From Pleurotus ostreatus/Saccharomyces cerevisiae fusant (lineage: Eukaryota > Opisthokonta), in assembly GCA_024196135.1 (NCBI GenBank), contig JAMQCK010000173.1, positions 1 to 44,539 of the forward strand: DNA of 44,539 nt, in the 5' to 3' direction. Made by a program: the position numbers and the translations under genes. Below, one piece after another: positions 1 through 9,900 of this stretch. The notes under the pieces were generated by a model. The model was not told where the DNA came from and ran no database searches. It saw only the letters and a program-made list of their open reading frames with translations. Position 1 is the first letter of the stretch. Each line of letters begins with the position of its first letter.

Positions 1-93
1 CACCGTAACATCGTGCTAGCGTCACGCTCCGGATTAGGAAGGTGCCCCTATCTGTAGATACAGGCGACGTGGCGCCTCGTTCCCAACTTCCCT

Positions 94-266
94 CAGTCGC
101 TATCTCACTAGCAGGAAGACTGAGGGTATGTTGCTCACTTACTGTACCTATATTATATACTGACCTTACTTTAGTCTTGCGCGTCCTGCGCTCTTTTAGG
201 TATGAATATCAGTCGCTATCTCACTAGCAGGAAGACTGAGGTCTTGCGCGTCCTGCGCTCTTTTAG
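94..266 (+). repeat. 57-bp direct repeat, first copy interrupted by a 49-nt intron-like insert
   Basis: The sequence at 94-125 is repeated exactly at 210-241, and the sequence at 175-199 is repeated exactly at 242-266. In the first copy the two parts are separated by 126-174, which begins GTATGT, has CTGAC near its end and finishes TTTAG, so it looks like a typical fungal intron. In the second copy the two parts are joined with nothing added or lost. Ten bases (200-209) separate the copies. The second copy therefore equals the spliced form of the first. The arrangement lies directly upstream of the zinc-finger exon that starts at 267. Confidence 0.9.
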
Positions 267-746
267 CTCGTGAAACAGCCGCGGAACCCAGAGCACACAC
301 CGCGCGGAGCTGAGCCATTACCCTATGATGCTTCCTTCTACGCCCCATCGCTCTTGCAAAAGGCATGCGACCACGCTCCTCACGATCCTCGACCCATGAT
401 AGGTTCTCAAAATCGAGACATCGTACAAGCCCTCCGTCATCCCAAATCTGTGTTCAAGCACCAGTGCGATCGATGCGGAAAATGGTTTACGAGGAAACGC
501 GGTCGCAATGGTGCGTACGTCCTGTGCGCATGCCTCCTGCCACTCGCTGAATGCCTTACTTACTTAGAACACATTTTGCGCCACGAGAACAGGCGCTTGT
601 TCGCCTGCCCCGTCAACGGCTGCCTCTCGCGGTTCAATACCAAGGGAGATCTGAGGAGCCACTTGCGGAAACACGAGCAAACTGCAGGAGAGAGAGAGGG
701 AGCTCGGACGTGCCAGGCTGCGCCTCCGGCGTCGCACGAGGCGTAG
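267..746 (+). CDS. Small C2H2 zinc-finger protein 1 (5' end uncertain)
   Basis: This is a probable nucleic-acid-binding protein with two C2H2 fingers. Exons are 267-510 and 568-746. The 57-nt intron 511-567 (GTGCGT...TTAG, phase 1) lies inside finger 1. Read without splicing, finger 1 has no correctly spaced histidines. After splicing it becomes a canonical C-x2-C-x12-H-x3-H, and finger 2 is C-x4-C-x12-H-x3-H. The frame at 267 has no nearby ATG. It continues cleanly into an open stretch at 9-125 if 126-266 is removed as a 141-nt intron, so the true start is upstream, possibly beyond the window; an internal ATG at 396 is the fallback. Keeping 175-199 as a microexon would introduce a stop or frameshift. 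The gene is related to the one at 11382-12041: the finger layout, intron position and an upstream DASF/GRDI-like pattern are shared. The target is unknown. Confidence 0.7.
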   Translation, partial: LVKQPRNPEHTPRGAEPLPYDASFYAPSLLQKACDHAPHDPRPMIGSQNRDIVQALRHPKSVFKHQCDRCGKWFTRKRGRNGAYVLCACLLPLAECLTYLEHILRHENRRLFACPVNGCLSRFNTKGDLRSHLRKHEQTAGEREGARTCQAAPPASHEA

Positions 747-3700
747 GCATGTAGAGATCAAGGTGGATCGCATCCCCACAAAAGAGCATTATACAGCCTC
801 TTACTAATTTTCAAGAAATATACCGTGTCTACGCACGCACTTGTACTTCGATACTGGCACTGGCAAGATCTTCACGCCGCTTAGAGCATCACGGCTGTTG
901 GACATTGTACGTGATTATCACGTGCTCGTCGGAGCCGACCTACTGTACAGTTCTCGGTACTTACCGACACTCGTCCGCGTCTCGATCATACCATACACTC
1001 CTTAGCGGTTTGCCTGACGCGCTCGTCGTCTAGCGCTACAGAGGTAACCCGAACCTATCCATCTTCGTGCCCTCCTTGTGGTGTCCAGCTCGAACCTTAA
1101 CAACGGCAAAAATACCTCTGCCCTTGTTGACTGGGATCCTCTTGTGGCGTTCGACTGACTCTCGAAGCCCCCCTGCATTGTTGTATGCCGTATTGCGACC
1201 ACTACAGCGAGAGTCATGTTCTATGGGCTGGACGACAACGTAACAGACGTAAGGTTCGAGCGTGTGCAGAGTAGCGCACTGTAACCGCTGTTGGCTTCGC
1301 TCGGGATTTGCCGTCAGCGATCTAATTCCGACACCCATCGATTAATCCGAACGAAGTTGACCACGACGGACACGGACGACTTCAAATAGAGATAAAACCC
1401 ATGAGTGCGGCTGGAAAAATTCGCATCGGAGGCAGTCCTGCGTCATCTCGCCAGCGCTATCTTAGATTCTTAGTCTACATGCTCACCCTAGTACGTAATC
1501 GTCGCCATGCTCACGTTATTGGCATCGTCGCTTTCCCGCGCAGCGGGCGTACTTGATCTGAAGGGGCAGAGGAGCGCTCTCGGACAAGTGAAGAAGGGAC
1601 GTCAACCTCCTCACTGGCATTTGGATGCATCGCGTCTTCTCCCTCTCGCTCACCTCCCTTCTCCCATGCCTGTCGAGCGGCATCACCCTCACTTTGCCCG
1701 CAGTACGTGCTTCTGCCCCTCAAGAGATCTTAACGCAGCTTCTCAGCCCAATACGCCGGCAGGCCGCCGCTCGACCACTTCCGGTAACGGAGCTACAAAA
1801 GAACATACATATACCTCCTGGTTACCTCGTCATGGATTATCGGCACGTTCGTGTATCGCTTCATCTTCTCGTCCTGGGGCGGAAACGAGGTCCTTTGCCG
1901 ACTCTGTCACGACTTGGAGCAAGAACGCATCATACGGGCAGACGAAAGGGTATGCCTACTACCGACAAATGCGTACTACTGAAGGCAGAGATCGCTGCTT
2001 CGCCGGGCGCTCCGACTGGTACGATAACTTGTTAAGGGCGACGCCGATGAGGCGAACGACGTCCATTGCGAGAAAATAGTGCATATACTGGTGTGGCCGT
2101 GCGTAGGATGCGTCAAGGATGTTCGCCGCGCGTCACAGTTAGTGGTGGTGCGGAACCGCGCGCGAAGCAGGACAGGCAGACGGTGAGGAAGTAAAGGAAG
2201 CGGCAGCTCGAACAGGAGCACAACCCGATTCGACTCACCGAAAGTGGCCGAGGTAACGACATCGCAGATTACAGGGTCGTGGCGCGCGTTGGTGCGAGAT
2301 CTGGGGCGAGCGAGCGTTAGCAAGCTACTTCTGTTCATGATATAGGGAGCGAGAAAGGTATGGCTGCGACGCGGCAATGAGGAAGGGAAACACGGGGAAG
2401 GAGGGAAGAGGGCACATGCAGCACGAACGAGGGAGGAAGAAAGGGAAGAGGCAGAAGATATGATCGCAGCGGCGGGTGCGGGCGGAGCTTATAATGGATT
2501 TCTGGGAATGTTGACGCGTTCTCCGCGGATAGAGTACGAGGGAAGGGGGGTGAGGCAAATAAGAGCGAAGGGACGAAGACGATGGAAAGGGTACCGATGA
2601 AAGGAGATTAGCCAGGCAGTTATTGGCTAATCGAGGGCGATTTGCTAGTTATGGAGCAGATCAGTAGGGACTCTTGCACCAGACCAGGCCCACACACCTT
2701 ATTATACTTCCTGCACGGCTCTAGCATTACTGCTGGGCGGCGGCGGCGGCCCGCTGAGGAGCGACATGCTACGCAGGGGGTGGGTTCATGGTGTGAGGCG
2801 GAGAGGATGGCGAGATGGTATAAAAGGGAAGTGGAGTCGTAGAGAGGCGAAGGGAGGAGGGAGCGAGGAAGGCTGAGACCAGAAGTAGAGGTGACAGGAA
2901 GGGAGAGTTGCTGAGTGTGTCGGTTGCAATGCAACTTGTGTGGCGTGAAGCGCGATAGTAGGAGGCACGTACGAGCGATGTGTAGGCCGACAATGTTCGG
3001 CGCGGCACGTTGCTGTGTAGCGCAGCGATTAGGAGGCACTAGACCTAACGTCTTCTGGCGGCAGCAGCGAAGGAGAAGAGCAAAGTAGTCGCCAGTAGCA
3101 CTGCAGTCACTGGCCTGCGCAGGTGATGCGGCTTTGCTGACTTAAGCATCGGAGGGTCGGACCGGAAACACACGTCCCGTTATGTCCTTGTCGCCTTCGA
3201 CCATCATGTATTCGATCTACCCAGCATAATCCAATCGCGGTGCGCAGATTCTGCCACCACGCCCGAGCTCTGTCGTACCCACCCGACGAGTCGGCCATCT
3301 TCACGCGCGCCTTTGCGTCAATGTTTAAAGGCCCCCGATGCGCGCACCACAACGGGCTCTATGGTACGTCCTTCCGTTCCGCTGTGGATGCGCTTGAACC
3401 CATGATCTTATCTTCCGTACAGTTGAGCGTGTATATGCGCCCTGTCCCCACCTCCAGGACCCGCGTCGCTGCACGCGCGCACCGATCCTCCTTTCATCCG
3501 TTCCTCCCTCCTTCCTCTATCTCTTCCTCTCCCCATTACCACCTTCCTACGCTCGTTCCAGTCATTCCCCTTCTCCTCTCAATTCAAATATCCCCACGCT
3601 TCCTTCCTCGCTCCCAAGCTTGAACCCCCTCCAGCCTCCATTCCCACACACGCTAATCACTCCCACCCACTCCGGGAGAGGCGACGGGAAGTTATGAATC

Positions 3701-3900
3701 GGGAACTGGTGTTGGCATTAGCGTTGGAGAAGGGCGTAGCGGGATGGGAGCTGGAAGCAGAGGAGGATGGAAAAGCCCGAGATATGGGATGAGGATGGTG
3801 GTAAAGGGACAGGTCGGGCAGGCGCCGAGCCCAGCTGGGGAGGCGAGAGACGCAGGATGGGCGGTGTCTCGCTCAATGAAGCATCTGGGTCGTGACGGTG
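747..3900. other. No convincing gene; purine/pyrimidine-biased tracts
   Basis: Open frames here are short, lack recognisable domains and mostly start at non-ATG codons. Positions 2370-2470 are purine-rich on the plus strand, so CT-rich on the minus strand. Positions 3480-3670 are CT-rich on the plus strand. Such tracts are common just upstream of fungal genes, but no credible coding sequence follows either of them. Confidence 0.5.
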
Positions 3901-5233
3901 GACGGGAGAAGAGGGCGGAAGCTTCCTTCGAAGGCAAGGGCGCGAACTTCCCTAGCATGCTAAGGCCGAGGGAGAAACACCTACTCGCGCTCGCTGGCAC
4001 TTCCGCCCTCAGTCGACTAATGAAGGCTTACTCGAATGTACCCGCACGCCCCACTCGACTCGTGCGGTAGTCTCGCCCGAACCGCGTCGCCTCACGCCCC
4101 GCTTGGTCCATGTGGCCACCACGGGAGGGCACCGAGATGAACAACGGGGCGGACGGCGCTCTCCGGCTGCGAGGGGAGAGTCCCGCTGCTTAATCTAGAG
4201 ACGGAGTCACGCTCGCCGACCCCGCAAAGAGGGTTCGCGCTCCTCGTCAGATGCACTGACTCGGGGCGGTGACGCCGCAGACTCTGGAGGGAGGACGAGC
4301 GCGGGCGGGAGAGGGAGATGCGCTCGACGTATGGGGGAATATGCTCGACTTGAGACAGGTGCACTCGACCGAGGTGAGTCGGACGGCTGACCGCGGCCAG
4401 TCAGATGGTCGTCGGGGGCGATCCAGACGATCGCTCGGATGTGTCTCGAGGATCTGATCAGTCGAAAGCAGGCGGAATATACGGTCTATCAATCAAGAAA
4501 CCCGTGGTCGACCAAGGAGAAGGCTTACCGAGGAGACGGACGATCGACCAAGGAAACGGCCGACCGACCAAACAATGCCGGTTTACCAAGCTGACGGACA
4601 TCCGACCGAGGCGACCGAGGGAAGGGCGCGCTCCTTGAGAACTAGAGGCACGCCGTCCGACTCCGGGGAGGATGGGCACGCTCAGGAGAGAGGTTGACGC
4701 GCTCGCAGAAGACGACACTTGGGAAGAGCGGGATGCGCTCGATGACGACGGGCGGAGGCACTCGCCCAACGCGTCCTCGCGTCCACCGCTCCACCTTCGC
4801 GCGTCCATTGGGCGAAGGATAATCGCCGGCTCGCGCTCGCTCGTCTCTAGTGGCCTCCATCGTCTCATGTCGCCTCCCTCAACTCACGTAACGACCGCGA
4901 GGGGAGGCACGCGTGCGGCCTCGAGATGGACTCGCGCTTTCCGACCTCGACGATGCAGTTGCGCTGCTCGATCTCGAGACGGAGGCACATTGTTGCTCGA
5001 CTTAAAGGTCTCAGTGACGCTGCCTGAACACGCGATCGAGTCGCGCCACTCGACCGCGAAGGATGGTTCCGCTGCGTGATCAATTGGCGGGCGGTTGGCC
5101 GCGCTGTCCGACCATGTAGCCGACATCTCGTGGGTGCCAGCGTTGACTCTCAATATCCTACTTTTTCCTTGCTTCCATAGCCCCGCCCCGTGCTTCCTGC
5201 CGCCCGCGTACCTCGCTTCGTCTCTTCTTATTC

Positions 5234-5299
5234 ATGGCTTCGCCTCTTCTCATCAATGGCTTCGCCTCTTCTCACTCATGGCTTCGACTCCCCTCATCG
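5234..5299 (+). repeat. 22-bp tandem repeat, three copies
   Basis: Units at 5234-5255, 5256-5277 and 5278-5299 each start ATGGCTTCG. The first two differ only at their last few bases and the third is more diverged. A CTC/CCT-rich microsatellite-like tract follows at about 5300-5375. Confidence 0.85.
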
Positions 5300-5375
5300 A
5301 CTCCTCCCACTCCTCCTTCGACTCCTCCCTCTCCTCCTCCCTCTCCTCCTCCGACTCCTCCCTCGACTCCTGCGG
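5300..5375 (+). repeat. CTC/TCC pyrimidine microsatellite tract
   Basis: The stretch is almost entirely pyrimidine and built from ACTCCTC-, CCTCTCCT- and CGACTCCT-like words. It gives runs of Pro/Ser/Leu in every plus frame and Glu/Arg on the minus strand. This is low complexity, not coding evidence. Confidence 0.85.
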
Positions 5376-5458
5376 CGACCGCAGGAGCCTCAGCCGATGT
5401 GACGACCGCGTCCTACTGACAGGTCTCGAGATGGGGTCAGGCTTTCCGTCCTTCGACA

Positions 5459-5543
5459 CGGCTCGATGTCCCCTCGGCGCGGCTCGATATTCTCTCGACG
5501 CGACTCGACGTCCCCTCGACGAGACTCGATGCCCCCCTCGGCG
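5459..5543 (+). repeat. 21-bp tandem repeat, four copies
   Basis: Units are 5459-5479, 5480-5500, 5501-5521 and 5522-5543, each around a GACTCGA/GGCTCGA core and ending TCGGCG or TCGACG. The last unit is 22 bp. A period divisible by three makes a seven-residue peptide repeat in each frame, which can be mistaken for a protein. Confidence 0.85.
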
Positions 5544-5630
5544 CGACACCCCTCCCCCCCTCGGACACAGGAAAACGTATACAGACGACCAATCAAAGAG
5601 AACGGCCAACCGCTTTTCTCGACTAAGGAG

Positions 5631-5758
5631 ACGGCCCGTCGACGAAGCGAACGGTCGGTCGACCCAGGAATCGGCCCGTCGACCAAGGCATCGGTCGGTC
5701 GACCAAGCGACAGGCGCGCCACTCGACCAAGCGAAAGGCGCGCCACCCGACCACGCGC
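5631..5758 (+). repeat. 20-bp array passing into 24-bp repeats
   Basis: Four 20-bp units (5631-5650, 5651-5670, 5671-5690, 5691-5710) alternate ACGGCCCGTC/TCGGTCGGTC starts and share GTCGACCAAG-like middles. Two 24-bp units follow (5711-5734 and 5735-5758) with GGCGCGCCAC. Diverged single units with the same GACCAAGGA word occur near 4500-4600. Confidence 0.8.
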
Positions 5759-5966
5759 CAAAACCTCTAAAGGGGTATACGCTCGGGGGGAGAGAGGACA
5801 CGCCGGCAGCGGTGTCGCCGCCTGAGTCGAGAAAGGAGTGCCGCCTGAGTCGAGGAAAGAGCGCCGCCCATCCACAGGCGAGAGTGCTACACGGCCAAGG
5901 ACGAGAGCGCTATCCCACTTTCCGTGATCACAGCGGCTTCGCCGCTCAGGCGCACGACGAGTGGCG

Positions 5967-6120
5967 GTGGCACTCGACGACGGAAGGGCGGGGGCGCTCG
6001 ACGAAGGGCGGAGGCACTCGACGAAAGGCGGAAGCGCTCGACGAATGGCGGGGGCGCTTGACGAAGGGCGGTGGCACTCGCCGAAAGGCGAGGGAATGCG
6101 AAGGCGCTCGACGAGGGGCG
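5967..6120 (+). repeat. 20-bp tandem repeat, about seven diverged copies
   Basis: The unit resembles GGGGCGCTCGACGAAGGGCG. Clean units are 5991-6010, 6011-6030, 6031-6050, 6051-6070, 6071-6090 and 6101-6120, with a 10-bp interruption at 6091-6100 and a partial or expanded unit before 5991. The period is not a multiple of three, so this is not a protein repeat. Confidence 0.85.
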
Positions 6121-6590
6121 ATCGGGCGCATGATGGACTCGAGGGCGGGCGTGCGCTATCCGAGGGCAGGAAGTACTCGATCCGAGAGAATGGGGCGCTT
6201 TTCGAGTGTGGGTGCCGCGTTGCTCTCTCTTGAGAACGCGCCGCGCTCTGCAATGAAGGCACTCGTATCATTATAGCTTGAGAAGGAGTCGCTATTGGAC
6301 CTCAAGGATGCGTCCCAGACTTCCAGTTCCACCTCGAGCGCCTATTCAACCTCGGGATGGAGACGCAGTTCAGCTCGAGAGGTCCCTGTCAACCCCACCC
6401 ATTCTTCCGCCCCGTTCGCCGCTACCAGTGTCCTCCCGCCTCGCTCGCTGTTAACTGCGCTCTTTTGCCCCTCTCGCTACCGACGGCGCTCCCCCGTTCT
6501 ACTGTCGTTGGCGCTCTCCCCCGCTCCGCTATCCGCTCCCGGCGATCTCCCCTGATCCTCTTGTTTGCAGCGGGCCTTTCCCCCGCTCCA

Positions 6591-6648
6591 CTCGCCGTTG
6601 TCACAGCGCTCTCTTCCCGCTCGCCGTTGTCACAGCGCTCTCTCCCCG
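6591..6648 (+). repeat. 29-bp tandem duplication
   Basis: 6591-6619 and 6620-6648 both start CTCGCCGTTGTCACAGCGCT and differ by one base near the end. Looser relatives of the same words surround them between about 6410 and 6720. Confidence 0.85.
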
Positions 6649-6738
6649 CTCGCCCCGCTCGCCGTCGCCGGCGTTCTGCCGCCCCGTTCGCCCCTGCCAG
6701 TGTCCTCCTGCCACGCTCACTGGTGTCGGCTGTCTCCC

Positions 6739-6782
6739 GCTCTTCCTGGTTGGTGCTCCCGCTCTTCCTGATTGGTGCTCCC
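6739..6782 (+). repeat. 22-bp tandem duplication
   Basis: 6739-6760 and 6761-6782 differ at a single base (GGTTGG versus GATTGG). Confidence 0.85.
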
Positions 6783-7042
6783 GCCTCGCCCTCGTACGAC
6801 GGACGAGTCAGAGGCGGACGAGTTCAACCATGGGGTGGGAAGGTAGTAGTTCCTAGGTGCAGACGGCGTCGTTCTGAAGCGTGGACGCAGTGGCTCAAAG
6901 TAAGAACGCACTAGCCCGAGGTGCGAACACACTAGCCCGAGGTGCGACAAGCCCGACCAAAAGCCAATCGACTAGTCGACCTAAGTCCGCGGCGAAAGTT
7001 CTTATTCGACCGGAGGGAGTTACCATTCGACTGAAGAGTTTT

Positions 7043-7150
7043 TGTTGGACCAGAGGGAGTCCATGCTCGACCAGAGGCGGGGATCACTATTCGACCAGAG
7101 GCGGGGATCACTATTCGACCGGGGGATGGAACCACAATTCGACCAGACCT
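7043..7150 (+). repeat. 24-bp tandem repeat
   Basis: 7067-7090 and 7091-7114 are identical and start TCGACCAGAGGCGG. A diverged unit follows at 7115-7138, and partial units flank both sides. Confidence 0.85.
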
Positions 7151-7355
7151 GGAAGTGGGAGTCGGGCGTCCTGAGACGAGTCGGGCGGGAGCCGGATCGT
7201 TCAGCCTGAGGGTAGGGCGGCCTCGTCTGGAGATGCCGTGCTCCGCTAGGGTGGGGACCGTGCTCAACTAGAGGAGATGTGCTCGACTCGACGAGCCCGT
7301 GCTCAATCGGCGCTGCGAAGCTCGTAGGAGAGGCGTCAAGCACACTATCACGGGC

Positions 7356-7520
7356 AGATAGAGCGCGGGCGTCTATCTGAGGATAGAGCGTGGGCGCCTA
7401 TCTCAGGATAGAGCGCGGGCGTCTATCGAGGATAGAGTGCGACGTCTATCTCACGAAAGACCGCGAACGTCTATTTGGGGATAGAGCGACAGACCGCGGC
7501 CGTCTATTCGAGGATACAGT
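7356..7520 (+). repeat. About 25-bp tandem repeats, each an inverted repeat
   Basis: Units resemble AGATAGAGCGCGGGCGTCTA plus TCT. In the first unit, AGATAGA (7356-7362) and TCTATCT (7372-7378) are exact inverted copies around a 9-nt spacer. The next two units keep GATAG...CTATC, and later units decay, often keeping one arm. Each unit could form a small hairpin. Confidence 0.75.
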
Positions 7521-9900
7521 GCGTAGATCTAGTCGAAGAACCGCTAATCGGGCGGCGGGCGTTTCCATCCGAGGGAGGCGCGTGCTAACTGCGTCCTTCG
7601 CGGGGGGTTAGTCATCAACTTCGGCTCGTACTATCGCCGGAGATGGACAACGAAGGCCGGAGACGATTATCATCGTAGGCGGGAGAATTCGCGTGGAGCG
7701 CGCGATGTACTCGAGGCGAAGGTTACGCGCTCATTCAGAAGAGGCAAGTACGCGCTAAGCCTGAAGGGGACGTTGCGCGCTAAAGTGGACGGGGAGATTG
7801 GGCGCTTGATGTGAATGGGCAGGGTACGCGCTCGAAATTGAGGGGATGTCACGCGCTGGACCGCAAATCGAGGTCATTCGACTGGAGGGGGCGACCGTGC
7901 TACGCGACCTCCAGATGAAGACCACTTTCGACCTCGATGGGATGGGCGCGATATCCATGTCGCTCGAGGGGGAGCACTGTCCGCGCTACCCGCGGGAGAC
8001 ACATAGCTTGACTTGGGTCGTAGGCTCCTCGTTGCGCTGGAAGGCTCGACGCGCCCGTCCTCAAGGTGAACATCGAGGCGACCCACGTCCTCCCAGCACA
8101 GCTCCCTCATCGCTCTCCAGCGCACGCTCATGCTGTAGACCACCGCCTACATCGTCTACCTCGCCCTCGACGCAGGCGTCTTCTTCACCATCGAGGGCTG
8201 GCGGGCGAGCTGTGGTCGGCGGAAAAGAAGCTGGCGCGTGCGATGCCGGGGAGGCGGCTTCATCAGGTCGAGGCGGAGGACCGACCTGGGAGGGAGGGCG
8301 AGCGAGATCGAGGTCGAGATCCCTGAACGGGGCGCAGTCGCGGTCGACTCAGCAGGGAGGCGACGGCGCTCGACCTGCAAGAGACGCGTCCAACCCAGGG
8401 GACCATCTTTCCAGCGCTCTAGTCCCGGATCGAGCCAGGAATTGGGCGAAGTCGACTAGAAGGGAGGCGTACGATCTTGACCGGGGAGGGAAGTGGACGA
8501 AGTTGACCAAATGTGGATGAAGTTGACGACGTGTTCTAGTTGACTGGGAAGGTGGCGGACGATGTCACCTGGGAATGGGGCGTCAGAGCTCGACTGGGAG
8601 AGAAGCTTTGTTCGAGAAGACATACCAGCACGGTATCGCTGTCACCGTGGCCGCATTCTTCCTCGCTGTCGTCGTCTCCACATTCACCCTCCCGGGCTTC
8701 GTCGCCGCGTTCGACGTCGCTGCCATCTCCACTACTTTGATCTTGCTGGTCTCTCGCTCCGCCCGCCCGGTCCGCCTGGTGTTACTCCTACGCTTGCTCG
8801 ATCTGCGCAGCGGAAGCGGTCGAGCAAGGAGGTCGTTGAACGAGGGAACGATGTGACGTGCCCCGTCGACATGAGGTGGAGCGCCATGTTCTCGGGGAAG
8901 CGGATGCACTCCAGAGCGCTCTTTACCGAGGTGCGATCTGCTTGACGAGGGTGGACGAGCGCTAGGGAATGCAGCGGCGTGATCGAGCGAAGGAGGGAGT
9001 GGTCGAGTGGAGGTGGTTGACCTCGCGTGAGCGGTATCGATGCGAGACTTGGCCGACGGTGGCGGAGGGGAAGGCCGCACTCAATGAGGGCGGAGGCGCG
9101 CTAGTCGATTGGTGGGAAAAGAGCTGCTCAACCTCGACGACGCCGTCGCCGTGTTCGTCCTTGCCGTGACGTTCGACCGCGCTGGTGCTCTCCATGTCGT
9201 CCGACCCATAACGGGGATGCGGTCGATTCGAATGGGAGCTGCAACTTGGCGGATTCATGCAGATATACCCCTCGACCGCAGGGGCTGACACGGTCGATCC
9301 GAGGGGCCGGCGCCATCGCCCCGGGAGGGAAGCGTTGTAGGTGTCGCACTCGACAGAGAAGAGCTTCGATCGTCGCAAGAAGCGCGCCACCTGACCACGA
9401 GAGAGCGGTTGTTCCATAGACCGGAGGAAGATCGCGGGCAGAAGGCGCGCTCGTCGCGTTCCATCACGGGGCTTGTCGTTTGGGGCGGCATGCTCGACGT
9501 CGAGGAGAGCGCGGTCTCATCGGCGGGAGAGAAGGAAATCTACGCGCGGGCGAATTGGAGAGGGAGAGGAGCACCGCACGCACGGGCCCTTCTGCGCCGT
9601 CGCGATATGAGTGTTCGAGATTAGGAGTGATGAAGGGGTTCGGATGCGTCGGGAACATCAGGGTCTTCCAGGCATTCGGAAACGCTGGGAGCATCGAGAA
9701 TCGTCCAAGATCGTCAGGACGATCCTCTCGCATCGCCGGGAGCCTTCGGTGCCGCCGCTAGCACCCTCTCAACGCGCGAGACGCCGCCTTTCCTGCCTCG
9801 ACGACGACGACCTTCCTTGTCGATGGGTCTCTCGATCGCTCGATGCCTCCGCCACACCTTCGTCAACCTGGGCCCGTCGTTGGCTGCTGAGTTGATTCGT

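Larger units (their letters stand above)
3900..9900. repeat. Degenerate TCGA-rich minisatellite island
   Basis: About 6 kb in which CTCGAC/TCGACC cores recur every 20-30 bases, set among GGCG-, GGAG- and CGACC-type words. Several short tandem arrays with different periods are embedded (listed separately). Long open frames on both strands, for example around 5095-6276, translate to low-complexity Arg/Ser/Thr/Pro-rich repeats with no domain. They appear on both strands at once, as expected when GC-rich repeats lack AT-rich stop codons. I see no splice pattern or TATA-ATG arrangement that supports a gene. Origin as decayed satellite DNA is an inference. Confidence 0.6.

Noticed and set aside
1507..2079. 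190-codon open frame with overlapping alternatives
   Set aside because: No domain, overlapped by similar frames, and no splice or promoter support.
5095..6276. 393-codon open frame in the repeat island
   Set aside because: Low-complexity translation over several minisatellites, equally long frames on the opposite strand, no domain and non-ATG start. Explained by GC-rich repeats.
7846..8520. 224-codon open frame
   Set aside because: Lies in TCGA-rich repeat sequence; composition is biased and there is no domain or gene context.
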